Source: Siphonodentalium dalli
Lineage: Eukaryota; Mollusca; Scaphopoda; Gadilida; Siphonodentaliidae
Assembly: GCA_032622095.1 (NCBI GenBank)
Contig: CP136065.1
Coordinates: 40,305,503 to 40,369,502, forward strand
Length of the DNA: 64,000 nucleotides
Reading direction: 5' to 3'
The notes below the pieces were generated by a model. It made no database searches, was not told where the DNA came from, and saw nothing but the letters and a program-made list of their open reading frames with translations. A program made the translations under genes and the position numbers. This document shows positions 1 to 14,600 of this stretch, one piece after another; position 1 is the first letter of the stretch; each line of letters starts with the position of its first letter.

Positions 1-285
1 GAACCATGAAACCGAATGGGTTCATATTTGGTGTGTATGTTTCCTAGGTGACTCTCATTCAGATTTGTTCAAATGAGGACACTGGGTCAAATGGTTGCGA
101 AGCCAGGGCCATAACTCTTTGCCACCATAGTAATTCTTACAACGACTTCTCAAATTTCATTGGGCCGAATGGGTTCGTATTTGATACAAATGGTCCTTGG
201 GGGACTGTTATTCAGATTTGTTCAAATGAGGTCACTGGATCGAATGTGGGCGGAGCCAGTGACGTAACTAAAAACAAAATTTAAT
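1..285. repeat. Degenerate direct repeat, about 153-bp period
   Basis: Two related units lie head to tail. The word CCGAATGGGTTC begins at 12 and again at 165, and both units end in a stretch containing CAGATTTGTTCAAATGAG. A further related pair occurs at about 1333-1545. No protein is recognisable; the open frame across 48-284 just follows the repeat. Confidence 0.6.
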
Positions 286-299
286 TAAGATTTTTTGAA

Positions 300-685
300 T
301 TTTCACCTTGCTCAATTTAACAAACAAAAAAATTAGTTTTTAAACATTTTATAAAATTTGAAAAAAGTGACACCATTATAACATCTGCAGAGTTATGAAA
401 CTTTAATCTTTAATGAAATTACAGAAATATTCCATTACCCATCCCCCATCCCATATGGCCCAGACCCACCCCACCCTGCAGTGGCCTGCACCCAACCAAC
501 ATCCCTTCCAACGGATATCATCTCCAGCTTCCAACTTTAATACCTGTTCTATTAAAGTTGCAGATATATCTTTGTGGATAGACAGAGAGAGACACATGTC
601 ATTAATCTAGATTACAATAAAATGTCACCTGGCAGCTTGTGTAAACGTTACTGCTAGCAATTTTAAACAAACTGCCTGAATTTAG
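300..685. other. AT-rich stretch, nothing recognised
   Basis: This stretch holds A/T runs and one slightly C-rich patch (about 420-530). I see no coding evidence, RNA gene or repeat edge. Confidence 0.4.
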
Positions 686-1104
686 TGTCTGACATTTGCA
701 TAATGAGGTCCCCAGAGGGTCAATTTAGTGTTGCAACCCTGTACAGCAGGCTAGCATCACCAAATACACCCTCCATGGACCTAATTCTGCTTAGGCATCA
801 TCTTCTGGGAAGTATCTTAAGTATCAAATTGAAATTTTGTTTTAGATACTTTTTAACTTTTTCCCTTCTGTTCAGTTTCTATGCCCCCCCCCCCAATTTG
901 CAGAAGATAAAATGCATAATTGAGGTGCTCAATGGGTGTGCATTACAAACTTCAACTTTAGAACTTAAATCTGTTCCTATATTGGTTTCCCATGGCTGGT
1001 GAGGCCTAATCAGACTGAGGATGAATCTGGTGATGCTAGCACACCTTGCGGAATATTGTCATTAAATTCACCATTTGGGGACCTCATTCTGCAAATGTCT
1101 GACA
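686..1104. mobile_element. MITE-like element with about 28-bp terminal inverted repeats
   Basis: The left end (686-713) and the reverse complement of the right end (1077-1104) agree at 27 of 28 bases, beginning TGTCTGACATTTGCA and running into AATGAGGTCCCC. The 419-bp interior has no transposase-like frame. A shorter palindromic relative lies at 1546-1650, so this is probably a non-autonomous DNA transposon family. I could not define a target-site duplication. Confidence 0.6.
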
Positions 1105-1129
1105 CACTATATGCAGACATGGCTGGCAT

Positions 1130-1750
1130 ATTATTTTCTTAACCACCGCTTATCCAGATGAAATCATACCCTAATTTTTCAAAGAAATATTGGGGGGGGG
1201 GTATATTGGATTGAATTTGTCTTGTGTCTGTCAGGCGGTCCTTCCACTCGTCTGTCTGTTGGGATGTCTATCCATCCGTCTATCAACAATTGTTTTCTTC
1301 TCCATATTAAAGACCAAATATGTTTATATATTTCAGTGTGCATGTTCCCTAGGTGACTCACAATCAGATTTGTTCAAATAAGTTCATCATATCAAATAGG
1401 TGCGAAGCTAGGGCCATAACTCTTTCCCTCCATAGTAAATCTTAAAATTTCTTCTCAAGAACCATTGAGCCTATATTAGCTTATATTTGGTATGGATGGG
1501 CCTTGGGTGACCGGGTTCAGATTTGTTCAAATTGGGTCATTTTAGGAAATGAGGTCCCCATATGGTGAATTCGTTGATGCTTTTCCACCTTGGGTAATAG
1601 TGTCATTAAATTCACCTTTTGTGGACCTCATTCTGCAAAGATCAGACATACTAAATACAGACTTGGCTGTTCCAATATTATTTTCTTAACCACGTACCAC
1701 TTATCCAGGTGAAATCATACCCTATTGGATATGGGGGGGGGTATATTGAT
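1130..1750. repeat. Diverged direct duplication ending in a G-run, spacing about 550 bp
   Basis: The segment with TTATTTTCTTAACCAC, then TTATCCAG.TGAAATCATACCCTA and a run of G followed by TATATTG occurs at about 1130-1205 and again at 1679-1749. Relatives of the 153-bp repeat of the left edge (1333-1545) and a short palindrome (1546-1650) lie between the copies. No gene was seen. Confidence 0.55.
1546..1650. repeat. Short palindromic element related to the 686-1104 MITE
   Basis: ATGAGGTCCCCATATGGTGA on the left pairs with TTCACC..TTGTGGACCTCAT on the right around a centre with GATGCTTTTCCACCTT. Similar short palindromes occur at 35597-35678 and 35714-35795. Confidence 0.5.
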
Positions 1751-1759
1751 ATTACTAGA

Positions 1760-2481
1760 TGAATGGATCTCATAGATGGGGATTCACATTTGTTCTAATA
1801 GGGGCAGAGATAAGAGATTTAACTCTCCTATATCATTGTACTAGTTGTAAAATTCAACCTAAGAGGGGTGTGCAAAATGATTTCTGTGAACTTAGTACTG
1901 TGGTATGGTTGTCTTCTGTAAAATGTAAGAGGTTGGAGATTTGTCAGTGGTGTGCAATTAGAAATTTCAAGTTGAAGAGCCCTGCTCATCGGAGAACCTC
2001 CATCTATGTCCATGTTTAGAACTACTTGTCTTAAGTGATATTGTCACGTACTGACTCTTGTAGTCTTCAGAGTCCCATTCTTCTCAGTCTTTACAGTCTG
2101 GTGAGCGACCCACAGTCATTGACTGTCTTGTTAAATATTTGTTGTCATCTTCACATTTTTTGTTTATTTATTCTTGGAAATGTAATTTTCATATTTTAAG
2201 ACACTACTATATTACACGATTTGATATCCCAATATATTATTATCTTAAATTATTTGCCATCGTTTTGTCGACGTAATCGGTAGTATACGGATGGCGACGA
2301 GGTCGGTATTTGAGATTGGACACCTGAGAACTATCTGAATATGAACACCAAGTAACAGTCTGTTTATGTGAAACTGAGCTTATTTTAAAATTGCGCGAAA
2401 TAAGCTCATGTTGGCAATATTTGAAAACTTAAATAAGCTCTATATGGGCATAAACGAATAGCGTACAGGAAGGTAACACCC
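1760..2481. other. Intergenic, no recognisable gene
   Basis: Open frames here are under 90 codons and match nothing I recognise. AAGCTCA/GAGCTT words recur around 2370-2440 as a weak local inverted repeat. Confidence 0.35.
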
Positions 2482-2535
2482 TGAGTGTATAGATTACCCA
2501 GGGTATCCCCCTGAGTGTATAGAATACCCCGGTTT
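2482..2535. repeat. Pair of about 28-bp direct repeats
   Basis: CCTGAGTGTATAGA is followed by TTACCC or ATACCC in two consecutive units. They lie at the left edge of the satellite and share the CCCCCTGA word with its monomer. Confidence 0.5.
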
Positions 2536-3035
2536 ACATGGCCCAATTCAAGTTAAATATACCGACATTAATATTAAAAAACATATTTTGTCCTTCACCT
2601 GAGCCCAAATATGATTTTAAAGAAAAGGGTGCTGTATGATTTATCATGGGTGCTGTTGGTGTTGTGCCAGTCTCGGTAAACTTAGCGTACATTTGCTCCC
2701 ATAGTTGCGCACGGTACGAGCGCGACTAGCAATTGTACTTCGAAATTCATTACGACTGGTGTTGTGCCACCTGCTCACCATTAAATCACTCCCAGGTGCC
2801 CAAACTTTTGCAAACCTTCTTATACTGATGCACATCTTTCCAAAAACACTACTAGTAAGAGACATAGAAGTAGATACCTATAATGGGTCACAGGGCTCAA
2901 TTCAATTTGACCATTAAAAAACCCAAATATTCCCCTCCCCCTGACCAAAGCCCAAAATCCCATTCAGATGCCCAAATAATTTTTTCCCATTGCCTCTATA
3001 TATTCTAAAGTGAACTGTGGAATCCTTTTCAGAAT
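2536..3035. repeat. Degenerate left edge of the satellite array
   Basis: Monomer words (GGCCCAATTCAAGTTAAATA, ATCATGGGTGCTGT, CTTATACTGATGCA, CCCAAATA) appear in the right order but with many substitutions and gaps. This is typical of the diverged border of a satellite. The frames across 2644-2917 belong to this degenerate repeat and are not evidence of a gene. Confidence 0.75.
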
Positions 3036-3786
3036 GGGTATAGTCTGAGAGATGGCTGACTCAGAAATGTTTTCATAGGCACGGGTGCTGTATGGTTTTA
3101 TCATGGGTGCTGTGGGTGTTGGGCAGTCTCCATACCCTTAAAACCCACCGAGGAGCCCAAACTTTGTGCAAACTATTTGCATAGATGCATACCTATCCAC
3201 AAACAACAAAAGTGTTGGAAGTAGATACATATAATGGGTCATATGGCCCAATTCAAGTTAAATATACCAATTTAACATGAATTGTCATGGGTGCTGTGGG
3301 TGTTGGGCTGTCTCCATACCCTTAAAACCCACTAAGGAGCCCAAACTTTTGCAAATCTTCTTATACTGATGCAGATATTTCCAAAAACACTAGGAGACCT
3401 AGAAGTATATACCTTTACATGACCCAATTCCAGTTAAATATACCAATTTAACCATTAAAAAAAACCAAATATCCCCCTGAATAGAGCCCAAAATCCCATT
3501 CAGGTGCCCAAATATTTTTTTCCCATTGCCTCTATATATTCTAGAGTGAAATATGGAATCATTTACAGAATGGGTATAGTCTGAGAGATGGCTGACTCAG
3601 AAATATGTTTTCATAGGCACGGGTGCTGTATGGTTTTATCATGGGTGCTGTGGGTGTTGGGCTGTCTCAATGCCCTTAAAACCCACTGAAGAGCCCAAAC
3701 TGTATGCAAACCATTTGCATAGATGCATACCTATCCACAAACAACAAAAGTGTTGGAAGTAGATATATATAATGGGTCATATGGCC

Positions 3787-3822
3787 CAATTCAAGTTAAA
3801 TATACCAATTTAACTTGAATTG
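3787..3822. repeat. Perfect 15-bp stem, 6-base loop hairpin (one per satellite monomer)
   Basis: CAATTCAAGTTAAAT (3787-3801), loop ATACCA, then ATTTAACTTGAATTG (3808-3822) form an exact inverted repeat. It recurs at the end of the first half of almost every monomer; the first monomer (near 3250) carries one mismatch. The second half has CAATTCCAG and a diverged right side, so it lacks the hairpin. Confidence 0.9.
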
Positions 3823-6800
3823 TCATGGGTGCTGTGGGTGTTGGGCTGTCTCCATACCCTTAAAACCCACTAAGGAGCCCAAACTTTTGCAAATCTTCTT
3901 ATACTGATGCAGATATTTCCAAAAACACTAGGAGACCTAGAAGTATATACCTTTACAGGACCCAATTCCAGTTAAATATACCAATTTAACCATTAAAAAA
4001 GACAAATATCCCCCCTGAATAGAGCCCAAAATGCCATTCAGGTGCCCAAATATTTTTTCCCCATTGCCTCTATATATTCTAGAGTGAAATGTGGAATCAT
4101 TTACAGAATGGGTATAGTCTGAGAGATGGCTGACTCAGAAATATGTTTTCATAGGCACGGGTGCTGTATGGTTTTATCATGGGTGCTGTGGGTGTTGGGC
4201 TGTCTCAATACCCTTAAAACCCACTGAGGAGCCCAAACTTTGTGCAAACCATTTGCATAGATGCATACCTATCCACAAACAACAAAAGTGTTGGAAGTAG
4301 ATACATGTAATGGGTCATATGGCCCAATTCAAGTTAAATATACCAATTTAACTTGAATTGTCATGGGTGCTGTGGGTGTTGGGCTGTCTCCATACCCTTA
4401 AAACCCACTAAGGAGCCCAAACTTTTGCAAATCTTCTTATACTGATTCAGATATTTCCAAAATCACTAGGAGACCTAGAAGTATATACCTTTACAGGACC
4501 CAATTCCAGTTAAATATACCAATTTAACCATTAAAAAAAACAAATATCCCCCCTGAATAGAGCCCAAAATGCCATTCAGGTGCCCAAATATTTTTTTCCC
4601 ATTGCCTCTATATATTCTAGAGTGAAATGTGGAATCATTTACAGAATGGGTATAGTCTGAGAGATGGCTGACTCAGAAATATGTTTTCATAGGCACGGGT
4701 GCTGTATGGTTTTATCATGGGTGCTGTGGGTGTTGGGCTGTCTCAATACCCTTAAAACCCACTGAGGAGCCCAAACTTTGTGCAAACCATTTGCATAGAT
4801 GCATACCTATCCACAAACAACAAAAGTGTTGGAAGTAGATACATATAATGGGTCATATGGCCCAATTCAAGTTAAATATACCAATTTAACTTGAATTGTC
4901 ATGGGTGTTGGGCTGTCTCCATACCCTTAAAACCCACTAAGGAGCCCAAACTTTTGCAAATCTTCTTATACTGATGCAGATATTTCAAAAATCACTAGGA
5001 GACCTAGAAGTATATACCTTTACAGGTCCCAATTCCAGTTAAATATACCAATTTAACCATTAAAAAAACCAAATATCCCCCCTGAATAGAGCCCAAAATC
5101 CCATTCAGGTGCCCAAATATTTTTTCCCCATTGCCTCTATATATTCTAGAGTGAAATGTGGAATCATTTACAGAATGGGTATAGTCTGAGAGATGGCTGA
5201 CTCAGAAATATGTTTTCATAGGCACGGGTGCTGTATGGTTTTATCATGGGTGCTGTGGGTGTTGGGCTGTCTCAATACCCTTAAAACCCACTGAGGAGCC
5301 CAAACTTTGTGCAAACCGTTTGCATAGATGCATACCTATCCACAAACAACAAAAGTGTTGGAAGTAGATACATATAATGGGTCATATGGCCCAATTCAAG
5401 TTAAATATACCAATTTAACTTGAATTGTCATGGGTGTTGGGCTGTCTCCATACCCTTAAAACCCACTAAGGAGCCCAAACTTTTGCAAATCTTCTTATAC
5501 TGATGCAGATATTTCCAAAATCACTAGGAGACCTAGAAGTATATACCTTTACAGGTCCCAATTCCAGTTAAATATACCAATTTAACCATTAAAAAAACCA
5601 AATATCCCCCCTGAATAGAGCCCAAAATCCCATTCAGGTGCCCAAATATTTTTTCCCCATTGCCTCTATATATTCTAGAGTGAAATGTGGAATCATTTAC
5701 AGAATGGGTATAGTCTGAGAGATGGCTGACTCAGAAATATGTTTTCATAGGCACGTTGCTGTATGGTTTTATCATGGGTGCTGTGGGTGTTGGGCTGTCT
5801 CAATACCCTTAAAACCCACTGAGGAGCCCAAACTTTGTGCAAACCGTTTGCATAGATGCATACCTATCCACAAACAACAAAAGTGTTGGAAGTAGATACA
5901 TATAATTGGTCATATGGCCCAATTCAAGTTAAATATACCAATTTAACTTGAATTGTCATGGGTGCTGTGGGTGTTGGACTGTCTCCATACCCTTAAAACC
6001 CACTAAGGAGCCCAAACTTTTGCAAATCTTCTTATACTGATGCAGATATTTCCAAAAACACTAGGAGACCTAGAAGTATATACCTTTACAGGACCCAATT
6101 CCAGTTAAATATACCAATTTAACCATTAAAAAAAACAAATATCCCCCATGAATAGAGCCCAAAATCCCATTCAGGTGCCCAAATATTTTTTTCCCATTGC
6201 CTCAAAATATTCTAGAGTGAAATGTGGAATCATTTACAGAATGGGTATAGTCTGAGAGATGGCTGACTCAGAAATATGTTTTCATAGGCACGGGTGCTGT
6301 ATGGTTTTATCATGGGTGCTGTGGGTGTTGGGCTGTCTCAATACCCTTAAAACCCACTGAGGAGCCCAAACTTTGTGCAAACCATTTGCATAGATGCATA
6401 CCTATCCACAAACAACAAAAGTGTTGGAAGTAGATACATGTAATGGGTCATATGGCCCAATTCAAGTTAAATATACCAATTTAACTTGAATTGTCATGGG
6501 TGCTGTGGGTGTTGGGCTGTCTCCATACCCTTAAAACCCACTAAGGAGCCCAAACTTTTGCAAATCTTCTTATACTGATGCAGATATTTCCAAAATCACT
6601 AGGAGACCTAGAAGTATATACCTTTACAGGACCCAATTCCAGTTAAATATACCAATTTAACCATTAAAAAAACCAAATATCCCCCCTGAATAGAGCCCAA
6701 AATGCCATTCAGGTGCCCAAATATTTTTTTCCCATTGCCTCTATATATTCTAGAGTGAAATGTGGAATCATTTACAGAATGGGTATAGTCTGAGAGATGG

Positions 6801-9800
6801 CTGACTCAGAAATATGTTTTCATAGGCACGGGTGCTGTATGGTTTTATCATGGGTGCTGTGGGTGTTGGGCTGTCTCAATACCCTTAAAACCCACTGAGG
6901 AGCCCAAACTTTGTGCAAACCATTTGCATAGATGCATACCTATCCACAAACAACAAAAGTGTTGGAAGTAGATACATATAATGGGTCATATGGCCCAATT
7001 CAAGTTAAATATACCAATTTAACTTGAATTGTCATGGGTGCTGTGGGTGTTGGGCTGTCTCCATACCCTTAAAACCCACTAAGGAGCCCAAACTTTTGCA
7101 AATCTTCTTATACTGATGCAGATATTTCAAAAATCACTAGGAGACCTAGAAGTATATACCTTTACAGGACCCAATTCCAGTTAAATATACCAATTTAACC
7201 ATTAAAAAAACCAAATATCCCCCCTGAATAGAGCCCAAAATGCCATTCAGGTGCCCAAATATTTTTTTCCCATTGCCTCTATATATTCTAGAGTGAAATG
7301 TGGAATCATTTACAGAATGGGTATAGTCTGAGAGATGGTTGACTCAGAAATATGTTTTCATAGGCACGGGTGCTGTATGGTTTTATCATGGGTGCTGTGG
7401 GTGTTGGGCTGTCTCAATACCCTTAAAACCCACTGAGGAGCCCAAACTTTGTGCAAACCATTTGCATAGATGCATACCTATCCACAAACAACAAAAGTGT
7501 TGGAAGTAGATACATATAATGGGTCATATGGCCCAATTCAAGTTAAATATACCAATTTAACTTGAATTGTCATGGGTGCTGTGGGTGTTGGACTGTCTCC
7601 ATACCCTTAAAACCCACTAAGGAGCCCATACTTTTGCAAATCTTCTTATACTGATGCAGATATTTCCAAAAACACTAGGAGACCTAGAAGTATATACCTT
7701 TACAGGACCCAATTCCAGTTAAATATACCAATTTAACCATTAAAAAAAACAAATATCCCCCATGAATAGAGCCCAAAATCCCAATCAGGTGCCCAAATAT
7801 TTTTTTCCCATTGCCTCAAAATATTCTAGAGTGAAATGTGGAATCATTTACAGAATGGGTATAGTCTGAGAGATGGCTGACTCAGAAATATGTTTTCATA
7901 GGCACGGGTGCTGTATGGTTTTATCATGGGTGCTGTGGGTGTTGGGCTGTCTCAATACCCTTAAAACCCACTGAGGAGCCCAAACTTTGTGCAAACCATT
8001 TGCATAGATGCATACCTATCCACAAACAACAAAAGTGTTGGAAGTAGATACATGTAATGGGTCATATGGCCCAATTCAAGTTAAATATACCAATTTAACT
8101 TGAATTGTCATGGGTGCTGTGGGTGTTGGGCTGTCTCCATACCCTTAAAACCCACTAAGGAGCCCAAACTTTTGCAAATCTTCTTATACTGATGCAGATA
8201 TTTCCAAAATCACTAGGAGACCTAGAAGTATATACCTTTACAGGACCCAATTCCAGTTAAATATACCAATTTAACCATTAAAAAAACCAAATATCCCCCC
8301 TGAATAGAGCCCAAAATGCCATTCAGGTGCCCAAATATTTTTTTCCCATTGCCTCTATATATTCTAGAGTGAAATGTGGAATCATTTACAGAATGGGTAT
8401 AGTCTGAGAGATGGCTGACTCAGAAATATGTTTTCATAGGCACGGGTGCTGTATGGTTTTATCATGGGTGCTGTGGGTGTTGGGCTGTCTCAATACCCTT
8501 AAAACCCACTGAGGAGCCCAAACTTTGTGCAAACCATTTGCATAGATGCATACCTATCCACAAACAACAAAAGTGTTGGAAGTAGATACATATAATGGGT
8601 CATATGGCCCAATTCAAGTTAAATATACCAATTTAACTTGAATTGTCATGGGTGCTGTGGGTGTTGGGCTGTCTCCATACCCTTAAAACCCACTAAGGAG
8701 CCCAAACTTTTGCAAATCTTCTTATACTGATGCAGATATTTCAACAATCACTAGGAGACCTAGAAGTATATACCTTTACAGGACCCAATTCCAGTTAAAT
8801 ATACCAATTTAACCATTAAAAAAACCAAATATCCCCCCTGAATAGAGCCCAAAATGCCATTCAGGTGCCCAAATATTTTTTTCCCATTGCCTCTATATAT
8901 TCTAGAGTGAAATGTGGAATCATTTACAGAATGGGTATAGTCTGAGAGATGGTTGACTCAGAAATATGTTTTCATAGGCACGGGTGCTGTATGGTTTTAT
9001 CATGGGTGCTGTGGGTGTTGGGCTGTCTCAATACCCTTAAAACCCACTGAGGAGCCCAAACTTTGTGCAAACCATTTGCATAGATGCATACCTATCCACA
9101 AACAACAAAAGTGTTGGAAGTAGATACATATAATGGGTCATATGGCCCAATTCAAGTTAAATATACCAATTTAACTTGAATTGTCATGGGTGTTGGGCTG
9201 TCTCCATACCCTTAAAACCCACTAAGGAGCCCAAACTTTTGCAAATCTTCTTATACTGATGCAGATATTTCCAAAATCACTAGGAGACCTAGAAGTATAT
9301 ACCTTTACAGGTCCCAATTCCAGTTAAATATACCAATTTAACCATTAAAAAAACCAAATATCCCCCCTGAATAGAGCCCAAAATCCCATTCAGGTGCCCA
9401 AATATTTTTTCCCCATTGCCTCTATATATTCTAGAGTGAAATGTGGAATCATTTACAGAATGGGTATAGTCTGAGAGATGGCTGACTCAGAAATATGTTT
9501 TCATAGGCACGGGTGCTGTATGGTTTTATCATGGGTGCTGTGGGTGTTGGGCTGTCTCAATACCCTTAAAACCCACTGAGGAGCCCAAACTTTGTGCAAA
9601 CCGTTTGCATAGATGCATACCTATCCACAAACAACAAAAGTGTTGGAAGTAGATACATATAATTGGTCATATGGCCCAATTCAAGTTAAATATACCAATT
9701 TAACTTGAATTGTCATGGGTGCTGTGGGTGTTGGACTGTCTCCATACCCTTAAAACCCACTAAGGAGCCCAAACTTTTGCAAATCTTCTTATACTGATGC

Positions 9801-11613
9801 AGATATTTCCAAAAACACTAGGAGACCTAGAAGTATATACCTTTACAGGACCCAATTCCAGTTAAATATACCAATTTAACCATTAAAAAAAACAAATATC
9901 CCCCATGAATAGAGCCCAAAATCCCATTCAGGTGCCCAAATATTTTTTTCCCATTGCCTCAAAATATTCTAGAGTGAAATGTGGAATCATTTACAGAATG
10001 GGTATAGTCTGAGAGATGGCTGACTCAGAAATATGTTTTCATAGGCACGGGTGCTGTATGGTTTTATCATGGGTGCTGTGGGTGTTGGGCTGTCTCAATA
10101 CCCTTAAAACCCACTGAGGAGCCCAAACTTTGTGCAAACCATTTGCATAGATGCATACCTATCCACAAACAACAAAAGTGTTGGAAGTAGATACATGTAA
10201 TGGGTCATATGGCCCAATTCAAGTTAAATATACCAATTTAACTTGAATTGTCATGGGTGCTGTGGGTGTTGGGCTGTCTCCATACCCTTAAAACCCACTA
10301 AGGAGCCCAAACTTTTGCAAATCTTCTTATACTGATGCAGATATTTCCAAAATCACTAGGAGACCTAGAAGTATATACCTTTACAGGACCCAATTCCAGT
10401 TAAATATACCAATTTAACCATTAAAAAAACCAAATATCCCCCCTGAATAGAGCCCAAAATGCCATTCAGGTGCCCAAATATTTTTTTCCCATTGCCTCTA
10501 TATATTCTAGAGTGAAATGTGGAATCATTTACAGAATGGGTATAGTCTGAGAGATGGCTGACTCAGAAATATGTTTTCATAGGCACGGGTGCTGTATGGT
10601 TTTATCATGGGTGCTGTGGGTGTTGGGCTGTCTCAATACCCTTATAACCCACTGAGGAGCCCAAACTTTGTGCAAACCATTTGCATAGATGCATACCTAT
10701 CCACAAACAACAAAAGTGTTGGAAGTAGATACATATAATGGGTCATATGGCCCAATTCAAGTTAAATATACCAATTTAACTTGAATTGTCATGGGTGCTG
10801 TGGGTGTTGGGCTGTCTCCATACCCTTAAAACCCACTAAGGAGCCCAAACTTTTGCAAATCTTCTTATACTGATGCAGATATTTCAAAAATCACTAGGAG
10901 ACCTAGAAGTATATACCTTTACAGGACCCAATTCCAGTTAAATATACCAATTTAACCATTAAAAAAACCAAATATCCCCCCTGAATAGAGCCCAAAATGC
11001 CATTCAGGTGCCCAAATATTTTTTTCCCATTGCCTCTATATATTCTAGAGTGAAATGTGGAATCATTTACAGAATGGGTATAGTCTGAGAGATGGTTGAC
11101 TCAGAAATATGTTTTCATAGGCACGGGTGCTGTATGGTTTTATCATGGGTGCTGTGGGTGTTGGGCTGTCTCAATACCCTTAAAACCCACTGAGGAGCCC
11201 AAACTTTGTGCAAACCATTTGCATAGATGCATACCTATCCACAAACAACAAAAGTGTTGGAAGTAGATACATATAATGGGTCATATGGCCCAATTCAAGT
11301 TAAATATACCAATTTAACTTGAATTGTCATGGGTGCTGTGGGTGTTGGACTGTCTCCATACCCTTAAAACCCACTAAGGAGCCCAAACTTTTGCAAATCT
11401 TCTTATACTGATGCAGATATTTCCAAAAACACTAGGAGACCTAGAAGTATATACCTTTACAGGACCCAATTCCAGTTAAATATACCAATTTAACCATTAA
11501 AAAAAACAAATATCCCCCATGAATAGAGCCCAAAATCCCAATCAGGTGCCCAAATATTTTTTTCCCATTGCCTCAAAATATTCTAGAGTGAAATGTGGAA
11601 TCATTTACAGAAT

Positions 11614-14600
11614 GGGTATAGTCTGAGAGATGGCTGACTCAGAAATATGTTTTCATAGGCACGGGTGCTGTATGGTTTTATCATGGGTGCTGTGGGTGTT
11701 GGGCTGTCTCAATACCCTTAAAACCCACTGAGGAGCCCAAACTTTGTGCAAACCATTTGCATAGATGCATACCTATCCACAAACAACAAAAGTGTTGGAA
11801 GTAGATACATATAATGGGTCATATGGCCCAATTCAAGTTAAATATACCAATTTAACTTGAATTGTCATGGGTGCTGTGGGTGTTGGGCTGTCTCCATACC
11901 CTTAAAACCCACTAAGGAGCCCAAACTTTTGCAAATCTTCTTATACTGATGCAGATATTTCCAAAATCACTAGGAGACCTGGAAGTATATACCTTTACAG
12001 GACCCAATTCCAGTTAAATATACCAATTTAACCCTTAAAAAAACAAAATATCCCCCCCTGAATAGAGCCCAAAATCCCATTCAGGTGCCCAAATATTTTT
12101 TTCCCATTGCCTCTATATATTCTAGAGTGAAATGTGGAATCATTTACAGAATGGGTATAGTCTGAGAGATGGCTGACTCAGAAATATGTTTTCATAGGCA
12201 CGGGTGCTGTATGGTTTTATCATGGGTGCTGTGGGTGTTGGGCTGTCTCAATACCCTTAAAACCCACTGAGGAGCCCAAACTTTGTGCAAACCATTTGCA
12301 TAGATGCATACCTATCCACAAACAACAAAAGTGTTGGAAGTAGATACATATAATGGGTCATATGGCCCAATTCAAGTTAAATATACCAATTTAACTTGAA
12401 TTGTCATGGGTGCTGTGGGTGTTGGGCTGTCTCCATACCCTTAAAACCCACTAAGGAGCCCAAACTTTTGCAAATCTTCTTATACTGATGCAGATATTTC
12501 AAAAATCACTAGGAGACCTAGAAGTATATACCTTTACAGGACCCAATTCCAGTTAAATATACCAATTTAACCATTAAAAAAACCAAATATCCCCCCTGAA
12601 TAGAGCCCAAAATGCCATTCAGGTGCCCAAATATTTTTTTCCCATTGCCTCTATATATTCTAGAGTGAAATGTGGAATCATTTACAGAATGGGTATAGTC
12701 TGAGAGATGGTTGACTCAGAAATATGTTTTCATAGGCACGGGTGCTGTATGGTTTTATCATGGGTGCTGTGGGTGTTGGGCTGTCTCAATACCCTTAAAA
12801 CCCACTGAGGAGCCCAAACTTTGTGCAAACCATTTGCATAGATGCATACCTATCCACAAACAACAAAAGTGTTGGAAGTAGATACATATAATGGGTCATA
12901 TGGCCCAATTCAAGTTAAATATACCAATTTAACTTGAATTGTCATGGGTGCTGTGGGTGTTGGACTGTCTCCATACCCTTAAAACCCACTAAGGAGCCCA
13001 AACTTTTGCAAATCTTCTTATACTGATGCAGATATTTCCAAAAACACTAGGAGACCTAGAAGTATATACCTTTACAGGACCCAATTCCAGTTAAATATAC
13101 CAATTTAACCATTAAAAAAAACAAATATCCCCCATGAATAGAGCCCAAAATCCCAATCAGGTGCCCAAATATTTTTTTCCCATTGCCTCAAAATATTCTA
13201 GAGTGAAATGTGGAATCATTTACAGAATGGGTATAGTCTGAGAGATGGCTGACTCAGAAATATGTTTTCATAGGCACGGGTGCTGTATGGTTTTATCATG
13301 GGTGCTGTGGGTGTTGGGCTGTCTCAATACCCTTAAAACCCACTGAGGAGCCCAAACTTTGTGCAAACCATTTGCATAGATGCATACCTATCCACAAACA
13401 ACAAAAGTGTTGGAAGTAGATACATATAATGGGTCATATGGCCCAATTCAAGTTAAATATACCAATTTAACTTGAATTGTCATGGGTGCTGTGGGTGTTG
13501 GGCTGTCTCCATACCCTTAAAACCCACTAAGGAGCCCAAACTTTTGCAAATCTTCTTATACTGATGCAGATATTTCCAAAATCACTAGGAGACCTAGAAG
13601 TATATACCTTTACAGGACCCAATTCCAGTTAAATATACCAATTTAACCCTTAAAAAAACAAAATATCCCCCCTGAATAGAGCCCAAAATCCCATTCAGGT
13701 GCCCAAATATTTTTTTCCCATTGCCTCTATATATTCTAGAGTGAAATGTGGAATCATTTACAGAATGGGTATAGTCTGAGAGATGGCTGACTCAGAAATA
13801 TGTTTTCATAGGCACGGGTGCTGTATGGTTTTATCATGGGTGCTGTGGGTGTTGGGCTGTCTCAATACCCTTAAAACCCACTGAGGAGCCCAAACTTTGT
13901 GCAAACCATTTGCATAGATGCATACCTATCCACAAACAACAAAAGTGTTGGAAGTAGATACATATAATGGGTCATATGGCCCAATTCAAGTTAAATATAC
14001 CAATTTAACTTGAATTGTCATGGGTGCTGTGGGTGTTGGGCTGTCTCCATACCCTTAAAACCCACTAAGGAGCCCAAACTTTTGCAAATCTTCTTATACT
14101 GATGCAGATATTTCAAAAATCAATAGGAGACCTAGAAGTATATACCTTTACAGGACCCAATTCCAGTTAAATATACCAATTTAACCATTAAAAAAACCAA
14201 ATATCCCCCCTGAATAGAGCCCAAAATGCCATTCAGGTGCCCAAATATTTTTTTCCCATTGCCTCTATATATTCTAGAGTGAAATGTGGAATCATTTACA
14301 GAATGGGTATAGTCTGAGAGATGGTTGACTCAGAAATATGTTTTCATAGGCACGGGTGCTGTATGGTTTTATCATGGGTGCTGTGGGTGTTGGGCTGTCT
14401 CAATACCCTTAAAACCCACTGAGGAGCCCAAACTTTGTGCAAACCATTTGCATAGATGCATACCTATCCACAAACAACAAAAGTGTTGGAAGTAGATACA
14501 TATAATGGGTCATATGGCCCAATTCAAGTTAAATATACCAATTTAACTTGAATTGTCATGGGTGCTGTGGGTGTTGGACTGTCTCCATACCCTTAAAACC

